Positions 16,440 through 25,844 of a stretch of DNA of 28,957 nt are shown piece by piece. The first letter of the stretch is position 1; each line of letters opens with the position of its first letter. The position numbers and the translations under genes are program-made. Under the pieces are notes generated by a model that saw only the letters and a program-made list of their open reading frames with translations, did no database searches and was not told where the DNA came from. The stretch is from Amphimedon queenslandica (lineage: Eukaryota; Porifera; Demospongiae; Haplosclerida; Niphatidae): positions 477,261 to 506,217 of the forward strand of contig NW_003546244.1 in the NCBI RefSeq assembly GCF_000090795.2. Reading direction: 5' to 3'.

Positions 16440-18338
16440 ATGGAGGCTAAAAGCATCGACTATTATCATAACCTTACTCTAGAGCTGTTATTTGAGAATG
16501 GCACTAAGTTAAAGCCGGACTACTTGTATGGTGAAGCAAGAGAAACAAAGCTCGCAAGCGTCAATGGCCTTGCAGAGACTGCAACTGCAGCATACGTTAT
16601 TATTTTGAAGGCCAATGGTGATAATTGGTTCCTCCTGTATGAAGGAGATGAAGTGACAGAAGAGACTCTCCATAGTCTTGATGATGACCTCTCCGAGCTC
16701 CTAAACATAGATATAAAGATAACAGTGGACCTCCTCAATGTCTTCCTTCAGCCTGAGCCTGATGAGAGATTGGTTGAAAGAATGATGCTAGAGATCAGTA
16801 AAGTGTGGTATCTAAACTTCCTGAGGAATGGTCATGAAATGACAGATGGCAGTGAAGATTACGAAAGTGATGATAAATACGATTTTGTACCAGTAGTTAT
16901 TACTAAGCAAGTTGAAAATAAGTTTTGGGAGGAAGCATTTTGTGGCCCGTTTCATAGTGAAAATGTTCCATTTCCTTCTGCTGAGCAAGCTGAAGGCATT
17001 GCTGCCAAGTTATTGAAGATTGATAATTCATATTCAGCTAGTATATCAATCATAGAAGCTGTTGAACAGGGAACTTATAGATCTATGTCCTTTGCCTTGC
17101 AGCTGTTATTGTTTGGTATCAATCCGAACCAATGTAAGCCGTCTAATGGTGATACTGCTCTCCATATAGCAGTTAGGAAAGACAATGAAGTAATGGTGAA
17201 GCTACTACTTGCCTTTAAAGCTGATCTAAATATCAAAAACAAAACAGGGAAAACTCCAACAGATTTAGCTGCAGATAAAGAAAAAATTTCCCATTTAGAT
17301 CTTACAGAAGTTGCTGAATGGCAAGATAAAATGAAAGAACATTTTGCTTCTTATCCAAACCTTCCAGAGAGAACTCGGACTGGTACTTACCTTATGAGCC
17401 TGGATGGTGGTGGAATTTGTGGGTTCAATAGCATCACATTTCTCATTGCTTTGGAGGATCGCATGAAGGAACTATCACCTAAATGCCACCCTATTCATCA
17501 TTATTTCGATTACATAGCTGGTACTAGTTTTGGTGCCATTGCTGCCCTTACCCTCCTCTATACAAACCACTCACTCAGAATCGGGCGATGTCTAGTCTAT
17601 CAAATTTTGAAAGAAGTCATTGCTTTAAATCATATTGATAATGATAAACGCAAGAATTCAATGGAAAGGAACCTTCAGAGCATATTTAAGGGAAAAGCGA
17701 TGTCTTCTTTGAAGGGCCCACCACATGCTATAGTCACTACTACCAAGCATCCTGATGGAATGCTTTGCTTGATGACAAGCTATGGAAGTAACAGTGAAGT
17801 TGAATCAAATCATGTTTGGAAGGCAGCTCACATGTCATCTGCTGCTCCCTTGATTTTTCCTCCTGTGGATGGCAAATATTATGATGGTGGATTAATGGCT
17901 AATGATCCGACCAATGCTGCTTTGGGAGAGATTAGTGAAATTGAGCAGAATTGTGAGTTTGGTTGTGTATTGTCTATTGGGACGGGATCTTTTAAAGATC
18001 CAAATATCGTGGACAACTTGGAATATTTCTGTTGGAATTTTCCTTTTGAGCAAATCCTCAAGCCAATTAAAATGGGTAAAGCATACATGATTATAAGTAA
18101 TTACGCCAGGGCTAAAGAGTTGTCAAATGAAGAATCTGCAAAGTCCCTATGTGAAACTAAAGGCTGGGAGTATCACCGCTGGTCTCCTCCTCTTTCCAGG
18201 AATATAGGTCCTGCTTGTAAGGAGCTCAATGTCATTATTGACATGATGTACCACACAGAGATGCACATTCTTCAGAATCCAGAGACTATTGACAATATTG
18301 CTAAATGCATACTTGCAAGAAAAACAAGACCTAATTAG
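16440..18338 (+). CDS. Ankyrin-patatin phospholipase, array gene A (632 aa, intronless)
   Basis: Likely an iPLA2-type lipid acyl hydrolase. Residues 1-125 form an orphan domain shared with B, C and D (ELLFENG, YVIILKA, GDNWFLLYEG, ITVDLLNVFL). An acidic linker follows at about 135-150. Ankyrin repeats lie at about 205-300 (GDTALHIAV, KLLLAFKADLNIKNKTGKTP). The patatin domain starts near 317 with the oxyanion motif DGGGICG (322-328), the nucleophile elbow GTSFG with Ser363, and the DGG motif with Asp482, so the Ser-Asp dyad is intact. The Arg usual in the DGGGIRG motif is Cys327 here (TGT instead of CGT). The carboxy end carries IDMMYHTEM and IAKCILARK, shared across the array. There is no signal peptide or membrane segment. 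The start is the only good ATG, 100 bp from CCT2. Membrane phospholipids as substrate are inferred from the family. Confidence 0.88.
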   Translation: MEAKSIDYYHNLTLELLFENGTKLKPDYLYGEARETKLASVNGLAETATAAYVIILKANGDNWFLLYEGDEVTEETLHSLDDDLSELLNIDIKITVDLLNVFLQPEPDERLVERMMLEISKVWYLNFLRNGHEMTDGSEDYESDDKYDFVPVVITKQVENKFWEEAFCGPFHSENVPFPSAEQAEGIAAKLLKIDNSYSASISIIEAVEQGTYRSMSFALQLLLFGINPNQCKPSNGDTALHIAVRKDNEVMVKLLLAFKADLNIKNKTGKTPTDLAADKEKISHLDLTEVAEWQDKMKEHFASYPNLPERTRTGTYLMSLDGGGICGFNSITFLIALEDRMKELSPKCHPIHHYFDYIAGTSFGAIAALTLLYTNHSLRIGRCLVYQILKEVIALNHIDNDKRKNSMERNLQSIFKGKAMSSLKGPPHAIVTTTKHPDGMLCLMTSYGSNSEVESNHVWKAAHMSSAAPLIFPPVDGKYYDGGLMANDPTNAALGEISEIEQNCEFGCVLSIGTGSFKDPNIVDNLEYFCWNFPFEQILKPIKMGKAYMIISNYARAKELSNEESAKSLCETKGWEYHRWSPPLSRNIGPACKELNVIIDMMYHTEMHILQNPETIDNIAKCILARKTRPN

Positions 18339-18480
18339 TACAACAGCAACAACAACAACAACTGCACATATAACAACAACAACTGCACACACAACATAGT
18401 TTTTTTATAATCTTCTATCTATTTATACTTATAACTTGTTTACGCCTCTGGGAGTGCACTGCATAGCGACCACTTTATTC
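18339..18480 (+). other. Spacer between genes A and B, with CAA-rich 3' UTR and duplicated upstream block
   Basis: Directly after the stop of A comes an AACAACAAC-rich stretch that also follows gene B. The 35-bp block at 18431-18465 (ATAACTTGTT then ACGCCTCTGGGAGTGC) recurs before gene C at 20472-20506 with one mismatch, so the promoter-proximal sequence was duplicated along with the genes. Confidence 0.75.
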
Positions 18481-20400
18481 ATGGCTTCCACAGGATTCAA
18501 AGTAGACCGGCTCAACCATTACCATAACCTTGCTCCAGAGCTGCTATTCGAGAATGGCACCAAATCAAAGGTGTATCAGAATGGTGAAGCGAGGGTAATA
18601 AAACTTGAAAGCATAGATAACCTTGTAAGACACCACCAGTACGTTATTATTTTGAAGGCCAGGGGTGATAATTGGTTCCTCTTGTATGAAGGAGATAAAG
18701 AGACAGAAGAGACTTTCCATAACTTGGATACAGGTCTCTCCGAGCTCCTAAACATAGATATAGAGATAACAGTAGATCTCCTCAATGTCTTCCTTCTGCC
18801 TGAGCCTGATGAGGGATTGATTGAAAAAATGATGCTAGAAATCAGCGAAGTGTGGTATCTGAACCTCCTAAAGAGTGAGACAAGTGGTGGTCATGAAATG
18901 ACAGATGGCAGTGATGATTACGAAAGTGATGAAGGATATGTGATAATACCAGGAGTTAAGCGTATTACCAAGGAAGTTGAAAATGAGTTTTGGGAGGAGG
19001 CATTTTGTGGCCCATTTCATAGCGAAAATAATCCATTTCCTTCTGCTGAGCAAGCTGAAAGCATTGCTGCCAAGTTATTGAAGATTGACAATTTATATTC
19101 AGCTGGTATCTCAATTTCAGCCCTCATAGAAGCCGTTAGACAGGGAACTTATAGATCTATGTCCTTTGCCTGGCAGCTGTTATTGTTTGGTATCAATCCA
19201 AACCAATGTAAGCTGTCTAATGGTGATACTGCTCTCCATGTAGCAGTTGAGCAAAAGAATGAAATAATCGTGAAGCTACTACTTGCTTTTAAAGCTGATC
19301 CAAATGTAGAAAATGAAACAGGAAAAACTCCAATAGATTTAGCTGAAGATAACGAAAAAATTTCCTATTTACTTAAAAGAGCTGCTAATTTGCAAGCTGG
19401 AACAAGAGAATATTTTGCTTCTAATCCAAACCTTCCAGAGGGAACTCAGACTGGTACTTACCTTATGAGTCTAGATGGTGGTGGAATTCGTGGGTTCAAT
19501 AGCGTCACATTTCTCATTGCTTTGGAGGAACGCATGAAGAAACTCTCGCCTAAATGCCACCCTATTCATCATTATTTTGATTACATAGCTGGTACTAGCT
19601 CTGGTGCCATTGCTGCTCTTACCCTCCTCTACACAAACCACTCACTCAGGATCGGACGATGTCTAGTTTATCAAATTTTGATAAAAGTCATCGCTTTAAA
19701 TCATATTGATAAACGCAAGAATTCAATGGAAAGGAACCTTCAGAGCATATTTAAAGGAAAAGTGATGTCTTCTCTGAAGGGGCCACCTCATGCTATAGTC
19801 ACTACTACCAAGCATCCTGGCAAGCTTTGCTTGATGACAAGCTATGGCAGTAACAGTGAAGTTGGATCAAATCACCATGTTTGGAAGGCAGCTCACATGT
19901 CATCTGCTGCTCCCTTCATTTTTTCTCCTGTGGATGGCAAGTATTATGATGGTGGATTAATGGCTAATGATCCGACCAATGCTGCTTTGGGAGAGATTAG
20001 TGAAATTGAGCAGAATTGTGAGTTTGGTTGTGTATTGTCTATTGGGACGGGATCTTTTGAAAATGCAAAACTTATGGACAACGTCGAATATTTCTTTTGG
20101 AATTTTCCTTTTAAGCTAATCCTCAATCCATTTAAACTATCTAAAGCATTCAACATTTTAAATAGTTATGCCAGGGCTAAAGAGACAAGTGAAGAATCTG
20201 CAAAGTCCCTATGTGACACTAAAGGCTGGGAGTATCACCGCTGGTCTCCTCCTCTTTCCAAGAATATAGGTTCTGGTTGTAAGGAGCTCAATGTCATTAT
20301 TGACATGATGTACCACACAGAGATGTACATTCTTCAGCATCCAAAGACAATTGACAACATTGCTAAATGCATACTTGCAAGAAAAACAAGACCTAATTAG
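18481..20400 (+). CDS. Ankyrin-patatin phospholipase, array gene B (639 aa, intronless)
   Basis: Same layout as A: orphan N-terminal domain (1-130), acidic linker, ankyrin repeats (about 215-310) and patatin domain. The oxyanion motif DGGGIRG is at 332-338, the elbow GTSSG has Ser373, and DGG has Asp490, so all catalytic elements are canonical. The frame is open further upstream, but only from a TTG. The ATG at 18481 starts MASTGF, the same start as in gene C, so it is chosen here. The first 130 codons are close to C at the nucleotide level, while from about 18890 onward the gene follows A, including roughly 108 identical bases around the DGG region. This makes it a mosaic. Lipase function is inferred from the motifs. 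Confidence 0.88.
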   Translation: MASTGFKVDRLNHYHNLAPELLFENGTKSKVYQNGEARVIKLESIDNLVRHHQYVIILKARGDNWFLLYEGDKETEETFHNLDTGLSELLNIDIEITVDLLNVFLLPEPDEGLIEKMMLEISEVWYLNLLKSETSGGHEMTDGSDDYESDEGYVIIPGVKRITKEVENEFWEEAFCGPFHSENNPFPSAEQAESIAAKLLKIDNLYSAGISISALIEAVRQGTYRSMSFAWQLLLFGINPNQCKLSNGDTALHVAVEQKNEIIVKLLLAFKADPNVENETGKTPIDLAEDNEKISYLLKRAANLQAGTREYFASNPNLPEGTQTGTYLMSLDGGGIRGFNSVTFLIALEERMKKLSPKCHPIHHYFDYIAGTSSGAIAALTLLYTNHSLRIGRCLVYQILIKVIALNHIDKRKNSMERNLQSIFKGKVMSSLKGPPHAIVTTTKHPGKLCLMTSYGSNSEVGSNHHVWKAAHMSSAAPFIFSPVDGKYYDGGLMANDPTNAALGEISEIEQNCEFGCVLSIGTGSFENAKLMDNVEYFFWNFPFKLILNPFKLSKAFNILNSYARAKETSEESAKSLCDTKGWEYHRWSPPLSKNIGSGCKELNVIIDMMYHTEMYILQHPKTIDNIAKCILARKTRPN

Positions 20401-20517
20401 TACAACAGCAACAACAACATTATAAGAATAACAATACACAGTTTTATAATGTTCCATTTATACTATGAATGATAACTTGTTCACGCCTCTGGGAGTGCAC
20501 TGCATACCCCTGTTTTT
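20401..20517 (+). other. Spacer between genes B and C
   Basis: It carries a short CAA-rich stretch as after gene A, then the duplicated 35-bp upstream block at 20472-20506. No other feature is seen. Confidence 0.6.
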
Positions 20518-22611
20518 ATGGCTTCCACAGGATTCCAAGTAGAGCGGCTCGACCATTACCATAACCTTGCTCCAGAGCTGCTATTCGAGAATGGCACCAA
20601 ATCAAAGGTGTATCAGAATGGTGAAGTGAGGGTAATAAAACTTGAAAGCATAGATAACCTTGTAAGACACCACCAGTACGTTATTATTTTGAAGGCCAGG
20701 GGTGATAATTGGTTCCTCTTGTATGAAGGAAATGAAGAGACAGAAGAGACTTTCCATAGCTTGGATACAGGCCTCTCCGAGCTCTTAGACGTAGATATAG
20801 AGATAACAGTAGATCTCCTCAATGTCTTCCTTCTGCCTGAGCCTGATGAGGGACTGGTTGAAAAAATGATGGCAGAGATCAGTCAAGTTGGGTATCTGAA
20901 CCTCCTAAAGAGTGAGATGAGTTTAGGTTCTGGTAGTTATGAAGTGGATGGCATTGAGGAAGTGGATGGTATTGAGGAAGTCGATGGCTTTGAGGAAGTT
21001 GATGGTATTGAGGAAGTCGATGGCTTTGAGGAAGTCGATGGCTTTGAGGAAGTTGATGGCATTGAGGAAGTCGATGGCATTGAGGAAGTCGATGGCCGCG
21101 TTCAAGTAGATGGCATACGAATGTCTCGCCACATCAAACAGGACCCTAACTTTCGAAATAAACATGGACGAGGCCCTAGTGCACCGAAAGGTACTAAACG
21201 TAAGGAAGATGGGTTATGGGAGAAAGCATTTTGTCGCCCATTTGAAAATAATGATACTCCTTCTGTTAAACATGCTGAAAGCATTGCTGCCGAGATATTG
21301 GAGGTTGATGATACAGATGGTGCTTCAAATGTTATCCTCATTGAAGCTGTTGAACGAGACAGTATTTCCATTGTCTTGCAGTTGTTACTGCTTGGTAGCG
21401 ATCCGAACCAACAAAGAAATGATGGCAATACTGCTCTCCATGTAGCAGTTAGAAAAGACAACAAAGTAATGGTGAAGCTACTACTTGCCTTTAAAGCTAA
21501 TCCAAATATTGAAAACGAAATAGAAGAGACTCCTATATATCTAGCTGCAGATAAAGAAAAAATCTCTCATTTACTTACAGAAGCTGCTACTGGGCAAACA
21601 GAAACAAAAGAATATTTTGCTTCTAATCCAAACCTTCCAGAGGGAACTCGGACTGGTACTTACCTTATGAGCCTGGATGGTGGTGGAATTCGTGGGTTCA
21701 ATAGCATCACATTTCTCATTGCTTTAGAGGATCGCATGAAGGAACTCTTGCCTGAATCGGCTGAATTTTGCCCTATTCATCATTATTTTGATTACATAGC
21801 TGGTACTAGTTTTGGTGCCATTGCTGCCCTTTCCTTCCTCTATACAAACCACTCACTCAGAATCGGACGATGTCTAGTGTATCAAATTTTGGTGAAAGTC
21901 ATATCTTTTAATTCAATTTATATCGAAAAAATGATGAAGAAATGTCTTAAGAGGATATTTGAGGAAAGAGTAATGTCATCTTTAAAGGGTCCTCCCCATG
22001 CTATAGTCACTACTACTGAGTATCGTAATAAAAAACTTTGCTTGATAACAAGCTATGGAAGTAACAGTGAAACTGGATCAACCGATCACCAAGTTTGGAA
22101 GGCAGCTTTTATGTCATCTGCAGCTCCTGTGATTGTTCCTCCTGTCGATGGCAAGTATTATGATGGTGGATTATTGGCTAATAATCCGACCCATGTCGCT
22201 TTGGGAGAGATTAGCAAAATTGAGCAAAATTGTGAGTTTGGTTGTGTATTGTCTATTGGGACGGGATCTTTTGAAGATCCAGATATTGTGGACCGCTTAC
22301 AATATTTAGCTTGGAATGTTCCTTTTGGGCGAATCTGCACAAAGCCAATTTCATCTACTAAATCGTTTAAACTTTTAACAGAATTTTCCAAGAAAGAAAA
22401 ATCCGAACAAGCTGCTCGATCTCTATGCAATGAAAAGGGTTGGAAGTATCACCGCTGGTCTCCATTTCTCTCTAAAAATCTAGGCCTTGCTTGTACCGAC
22501 CTCAATGTCATCATTGATATGATGTACCACACAGAAATGTACATTCTTCAGAATCCAGAGACAATTGATGACATTGCTAAATGCATACTTGCAAAGAAAC
22601 TAGCTAATTAG
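20518..22611 (+). CDS. Ankyrin-patatin phospholipase, array gene C (697 aa, intronless, with EVDGIE repeats)
   Basis: Begins MASTGF, then the orphan N-terminal domain nearly identical to B. At residues 142-201 it has an acidic hexapeptide repeat (EVDGIE/EVDGFE), eight clean copies plus two degenerate ones, where A and B have a plain acidic linker. A basic stretch follows. Ankyrin repeats lie at about 270-365. The patatin domain has DGGGIRG at 387-393, elbow GTSFG with Ser431, and DGG with Asp549. The gene is longer than A and B mainly because of the repeat. The acidic repeat may be a flexible or binding linker, but nothing in the sequence shows a partner. Confidence 0.88.
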   Translation: MASTGFQVERLDHYHNLAPELLFENGTKSKVYQNGEVRVIKLESIDNLVRHHQYVIILKARGDNWFLLYEGNEETEETFHSLDTGLSELLDVDIEITVDLLNVFLLPEPDEGLVEKMMAEISQVGYLNLLKSEMSLGSGSYEVDGIEEVDGIEEVDGFEEVDGIEEVDGFEEVDGFEEVDGIEEVDGIEEVDGRVQVDGIRMSRHIKQDPNFRNKHGRGPSAPKGTKRKEDGLWEKAFCRPFENNDTPSVKHAESIAAEILEVDDTDGASNVILIEAVERDSISIVLQLLLLGSDPNQQRNDGNTALHVAVRKDNKVMVKLLLAFKANPNIENEIEETPIYLAADKEKISHLLTEAATGQTETKEYFASNPNLPEGTRTGTYLMSLDGGGIRGFNSITFLIALEDRMKELLPESAEFCPIHHYFDYIAGTSFGAIAALSFLYTNHSLRIGRCLVYQILVKVISFNSIYIEKMMKKCLKRIFEERVMSSLKGPPHAIVTTTEYRNKKLCLITSYGSNSETGSTDHQVWKAAFMSSAAPVIVPPVDGKYYDGGLLANNPTHVALGEISKIEQNCEFGCVLSIGTGSFEDPDIVDRLQYLAWNVPFGRICTKPISSTKSFKLLTEFSKKEKSEQAARSLCNEKGWKYHRWSPFLSKNLGLACTDLNVIIDMMYHTEMYILQNPETIDDIAKCILAKKLAN
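20941..21120 (+). repeat. 18-bp in-frame minisatellite in gene C
   Basis: Ten consecutive 18-bp units, each coding six residues. The first eight read EVDG(I or F)E and the last two are degenerate (EVDGRV, QVDGIR). Differences between units are mostly synonymous (GTG/GTC/GTT, GGC/GGT) plus the Ile/Phe switch (ATT/TTT). Confidence 0.97.
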
Positions 22612-22796
22612 TTTGCTTATTAACATTATGATTGATAATTGCACTTCGCTGTTTTTTATGCATAGATTTTTTATTTTTGAAATCTAGTTAAATTTTTAAA
22701 TAATTTTAAAAAAATTAATTTTAAATCAAATAAAATTTTTTAGATCAATATACGCCCCTTTTAATTTAGTCTATCTTCGCCTACAACAATCAGACG
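22612..22796 (+). other. AT-rich spacer between genes C and D
   Basis: Very AT-rich, with runs of AAATTTTT-like sequence. It does not share the 35-bp upstream block seen before B and C. No coding sequence is seen. Confidence 0.5.
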
Positions 22797-24839
22797 ATGT
22801 CTCAGAAAATAAAGGAGGTTAGGCTTGGCAGGAACAGCAAGACGCTGTTTGAAGAAAGCCTAGAGTTAGAAAATTTCTCTCACGGAGTTGTAGGCATTGT
22901 AGAAGCAGCCAGTTTATTGCAAGCCAAGTATGGCGTTCTCATGAAACCAGACAAGGACGCGGAGGATGGCTTCTTACTGCTACACCGAGGAGACGACTTA
23001 AAACAAGCAAAGGCAACCTTCGCAGAACTCCGACCGGTCCTCTCTCTGTTGCTGGACCTGGATAACATCGAAATAACAGTTGACCTTCTTAATGTCCTCC
23101 TCCGCAAACAGCAACAACACCCAATAAAAACAAAGGAAGATTTGATAGCTAGGATAATGGAAGAGATTGATTCCTCCCCAAAAAATCTCACATTATTGTA
23201 TCCAATTCTCGAAGAATTAAAAGCAAGTACAGCAATAGAGCAACTGCAACTTGCAATGAATGGCAGCAGCAAAGATGACGATGATGATGACGATGACCCA
23301 AGTTTCTTCAAAGAGATAACAAGTGCTGCTGGGGATTTATTTGGCAAATTTATGTCTAAATTGGAGCAAATTGGAACTGGAATTGACGATGATGAGCTGG
23401 GAGATGAGATATGGAAGTCATTTTTTGCACAGATCCAGGATGCTATGGCCCCGTCACTTGAAGGAGCTGAAAAAATTGTTGCCAATGCGTTTAAAACCGA
23501 CAGCAACGTTAGCAGTCACAGTTTCATTGCATGTGTTGAGAAAGGATACGTATCAACTGCCCTACAGCTGCTGTTATTTGGTGAAGATCCAAATAAGTAC
23601 GACGATTCCATTGGGACAGCTCTTCATGTTGCTGTCAAGACAAAAAGCGAATTGATGGTTAAGCTTCTGTTAGCATTCAATGCCAATCCAACCATTGCAA
23701 ATAGCAATAATTTAACTCCAATAGATTTGGCAGAAAAAGATTCTGAAATTCATCAATATTTAGTCGAGGCAGCTTCCAACCACAAAATAACAAAAATATA
23801 TTTTGAGTCTCATTCGGAGCTTCTCTCTGAGAAAATACCAGGTACTTACCTCATGAGCCTGGATGGTGGTGGGATTCGTGCCTTCAATGGTTGTCAGTAC
23901 CTGATTGCTTTGGAGGATCGCATGAAGCAGCTCTCACGAAATCATTGCTCCTCAATATCATCTTATTTCGATTATATTGCTGGTACGAGCAGTGGTGCTA
24001 TTGCTGGGCTAGTACTTCTATACACAAACCATAGTGTGAGGACTGGAAGGTGTTTGGTGTACGATGTCATAGAGCACGTCTTTGATAAAGGGCTGAAAGA
24101 TCGTAAGAAGCACATGAATAGCTTTCTCAAGGGGATATTCAAGGATACGAAAATGGCATCTCTGAAAAGGCCCCAGCATGCTATAGTCACTGCAGCCCTT
24201 GCAAACCAGCACCCTATCAAGCTACACCTAATGACTAGCTATGAAAGACGAGTGATGGATGAAATCGATAAGAAGGAAGCTGGGCCGAAAGATCTTGAAG
24301 TCTGGAAAGCTGCTCGGATTACATCAGCTGCCCCTATCCATTTTCCTGCTGTTGATGACAAGTTCTTGGATGGAGGTCTAATGGCTAATAATCCAACTCT
24401 TGCTGCCATGACTGAAGTCATTGAACAAAGTGAGAAAAAGGTTGAGTTTGGTTGTGTGCTATCCATTGGAGCTGGATATTCTCGGAAGTCTAAGGATGTG
24501 GAAGATGTCAATCTTTTTCTTCCTGGTGCCTCATTAAAGAGTCTTGTTAAATTACCCAAAGCAGCAAAGAGTCTGATTAGTGTATTTGATCATTTGATTG
24601 AAGAGGTCACCCAATCCAATGGTCATTGCGTCCAGATTGCTAGATCATGGTGTCAAAACAGTGGCTGGAATTACTACCGATGGTCTCCGCCTCTTTACGG
24701 AGAATCGGAAGATGTTGATCCAGATTGTACTGATCGTGCGATAATCATTGACATGATGTATCATACGCAAATGGACATTCTCGCACACCCAAAGAAAGTT
24801 GATGACATTGCAAAGTGCATACTTGCAAAATCTAAATGA
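22797..24839 (+). CDS. Ankyrin-patatin phospholipase, array gene D (680 aa, intronless, divergent copy)
   Basis: Same architecture but clearly diverged from A-C. The orphan N-terminal domain is recognisable (GFLLLHRGDDL, then NIEITVDLLNVLL), followed by an eight-Asp run near residue 161-168. Ankyrin repeats lie at about 235-325 (GTALHVAV, KLLLAFNANPTIANSN). The patatin domain has DGGGIRA at 356-362, elbow GTSSG with Ser398, and DGG with Asp525. The usual final Gly of the oxyanion motif is Ala here. The C-terminal signature IDMMYHTQM and IAKCILAK is kept. Being older than the A-C duplications, it may be closer to the array's ancestral form. Lipase activity is inferred from the intact dyad. Confidence 0.87.
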   Translation: MSQKIKEVRLGRNSKTLFEESLELENFSHGVVGIVEAASLLQAKYGVLMKPDKDAEDGFLLLHRGDDLKQAKATFAELRPVLSLLLDLDNIEITVDLLNVLLRKQQQHPIKTKEDLIARIMEEIDSSPKNLTLLYPILEELKASTAIEQLQLAMNGSSKDDDDDDDDPSFFKEITSAAGDLFGKFMSKLEQIGTGIDDDELGDEIWKSFFAQIQDAMAPSLEGAEKIVANAFKTDSNVSSHSFIACVEKGYVSTALQLLLFGEDPNKYDDSIGTALHVAVKTKSELMVKLLLAFNANPTIANSNNLTPIDLAEKDSEIHQYLVEAASNHKITKIYFESHSELLSEKIPGTYLMSLDGGGIRAFNGCQYLIALEDRMKQLSRNHCSSISSYFDYIAGTSSGAIAGLVLLYTNHSVRTGRCLVYDVIEHVFDKGLKDRKKHMNSFLKGIFKDTKMASLKRPQHAIVTAALANQHPIKLHLMTSYERRVMDEIDKKEAGPKDLEVWKAARITSAAPIHFPAVDDKFLDGGLMANNPTLAAMTEVIEQSEKKVEFGCVLSIGAGYSRKSKDVEDVNLFLPGASLKSLVKLPKAAKSLISVFDHLIEEVTQSNGHCVQIARSWCQNSGWNYYRWSPPLYGESEDVDPDCTDRAIIIDMMYHTQMDILAHPKKVDDIAKCILAKSK

Positions 24840-25183
24840 CAGTTGTCCTGTAGTCTTGCACTGCTGCTGAAACTCTTTTATATAATGCATACTTATATTG
24901 GTTAAAAAAATTTTTAATTTGTTATAAAATTCTGTCTACTTACTCAGCCAAGAATTATCAATGATTCAAGCCTGTTGATACAGCCCTGGCTGGTATCAAT
25001 TGTTTGAATCATGTCTGTTGCTTTGGCTGAACCAGGTCCATACTCCAGCTTGGTTGTATCATAGATGATCATCATGATCGTATCATACTAGACTGATTGC
25101 TGTGCAGGCTGATCAAAATCCATGATACAGGAATGTAGACCTCTATCAGGGTGGTCATGATGATCCAATTAAAATAGCAGGTG
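24840..25183. other. Intergenic sequence 3' of gene D
   Basis: No coding sequence is recognised. It contains several short imperfect palindromes around TCATGATGATCATG-like motifs near 25060-25085. At 25137-25149 is a 13-bp sequence, AGACCTCTATCAG, that recurs at 26655-26667 on the far side of the transposon relic. Confidence 0.45.
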
Positions 25184-25212
25184 TGTCGCAGAAAAATCTG
25201 TCCCACCCAAAT

Positions 25213-25440
25213 TTTGTCCCGATGAGACAAAATATTTTATCCTAGGACAAAATCTTGCAGAAATATTTTGTCCTAGGACAAAAATTTTCAGAAATATTTT
25301 GTCCTAGGCAAGCTTTTATTGTCCTACCCTAGGACTAATTTTTTTGTCCTAGGACTAATTTTTTTGTCCTAGGACAAAATAATATAAAAATATTTTTGTC
25401 CTAGGACAAATTGTATCTGAAATATTTTATCCTAGGATCA
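25213..25440. repeat. Cluster of GTCCTAGGAC palindromes
   Basis: About eight copies or near-copies of TTTTGTCCTAGGACAAAA within 230 bp, subterminal in the transposon relic. Related half-sites (GGTAGGACAAAAA, CCCATAGGATAA) occur near the other end at about 26578-26645. This pattern could be transposase-binding sites. That reading is inference. Confidence 0.8.
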
Positions 25441-25844
25441 TAATATTATGCATAGACTATTTTGATAAGGAAAATTTACTTGGCACTCAGTATTAATAAT
25501 AATAATACATTTCATTATCAAACAATAATTGTCTTCAGCTTTTACAACAATTACATGACCAAAAGTAGTCCTTATCAGTCCAAACATCTTCTGGTATTTG
25601 TTCACACTCTACGTGATACCACTCCTTACATTAAGAACATTTTACCGGCATTCTTTCTTCATTACTATAGGTTGTCTGCACAGGCAGTAGCTATATATAT
25701 ATATATAGGAAACCTGTATTCTTTTGATGGTCCAGGGCATCTAGCTCTTAAACAAGTAGGAAACAAAGACATCACATTCTTTTCTAAGCATTATAAAAGA
25801 TGGAAACGAAGCTTATGTTAAATATAGCTGCAAGAAGTTGGGTC

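Noticed and set aside
18436..18480. N-terminal extension of gene B
   Set aside because: It opens from TTG, not ATG. The ATG at 18481 gives the same MASTGF start as gene C.
22880..23506. 208-codon minus-strand frame
   Set aside because: It is the antisense of gene D, Ser-rich because of the sense acidic and Leu codons. No independent support.
25462..25821. 119-codon frame on the plus strand in the transposon region
   Set aside because: It lies opposite to the strand of the integrase and Ulp1 relics, is of low-complexity hydrophobic composition, and includes a TA microsatellite. No recognisable domain.
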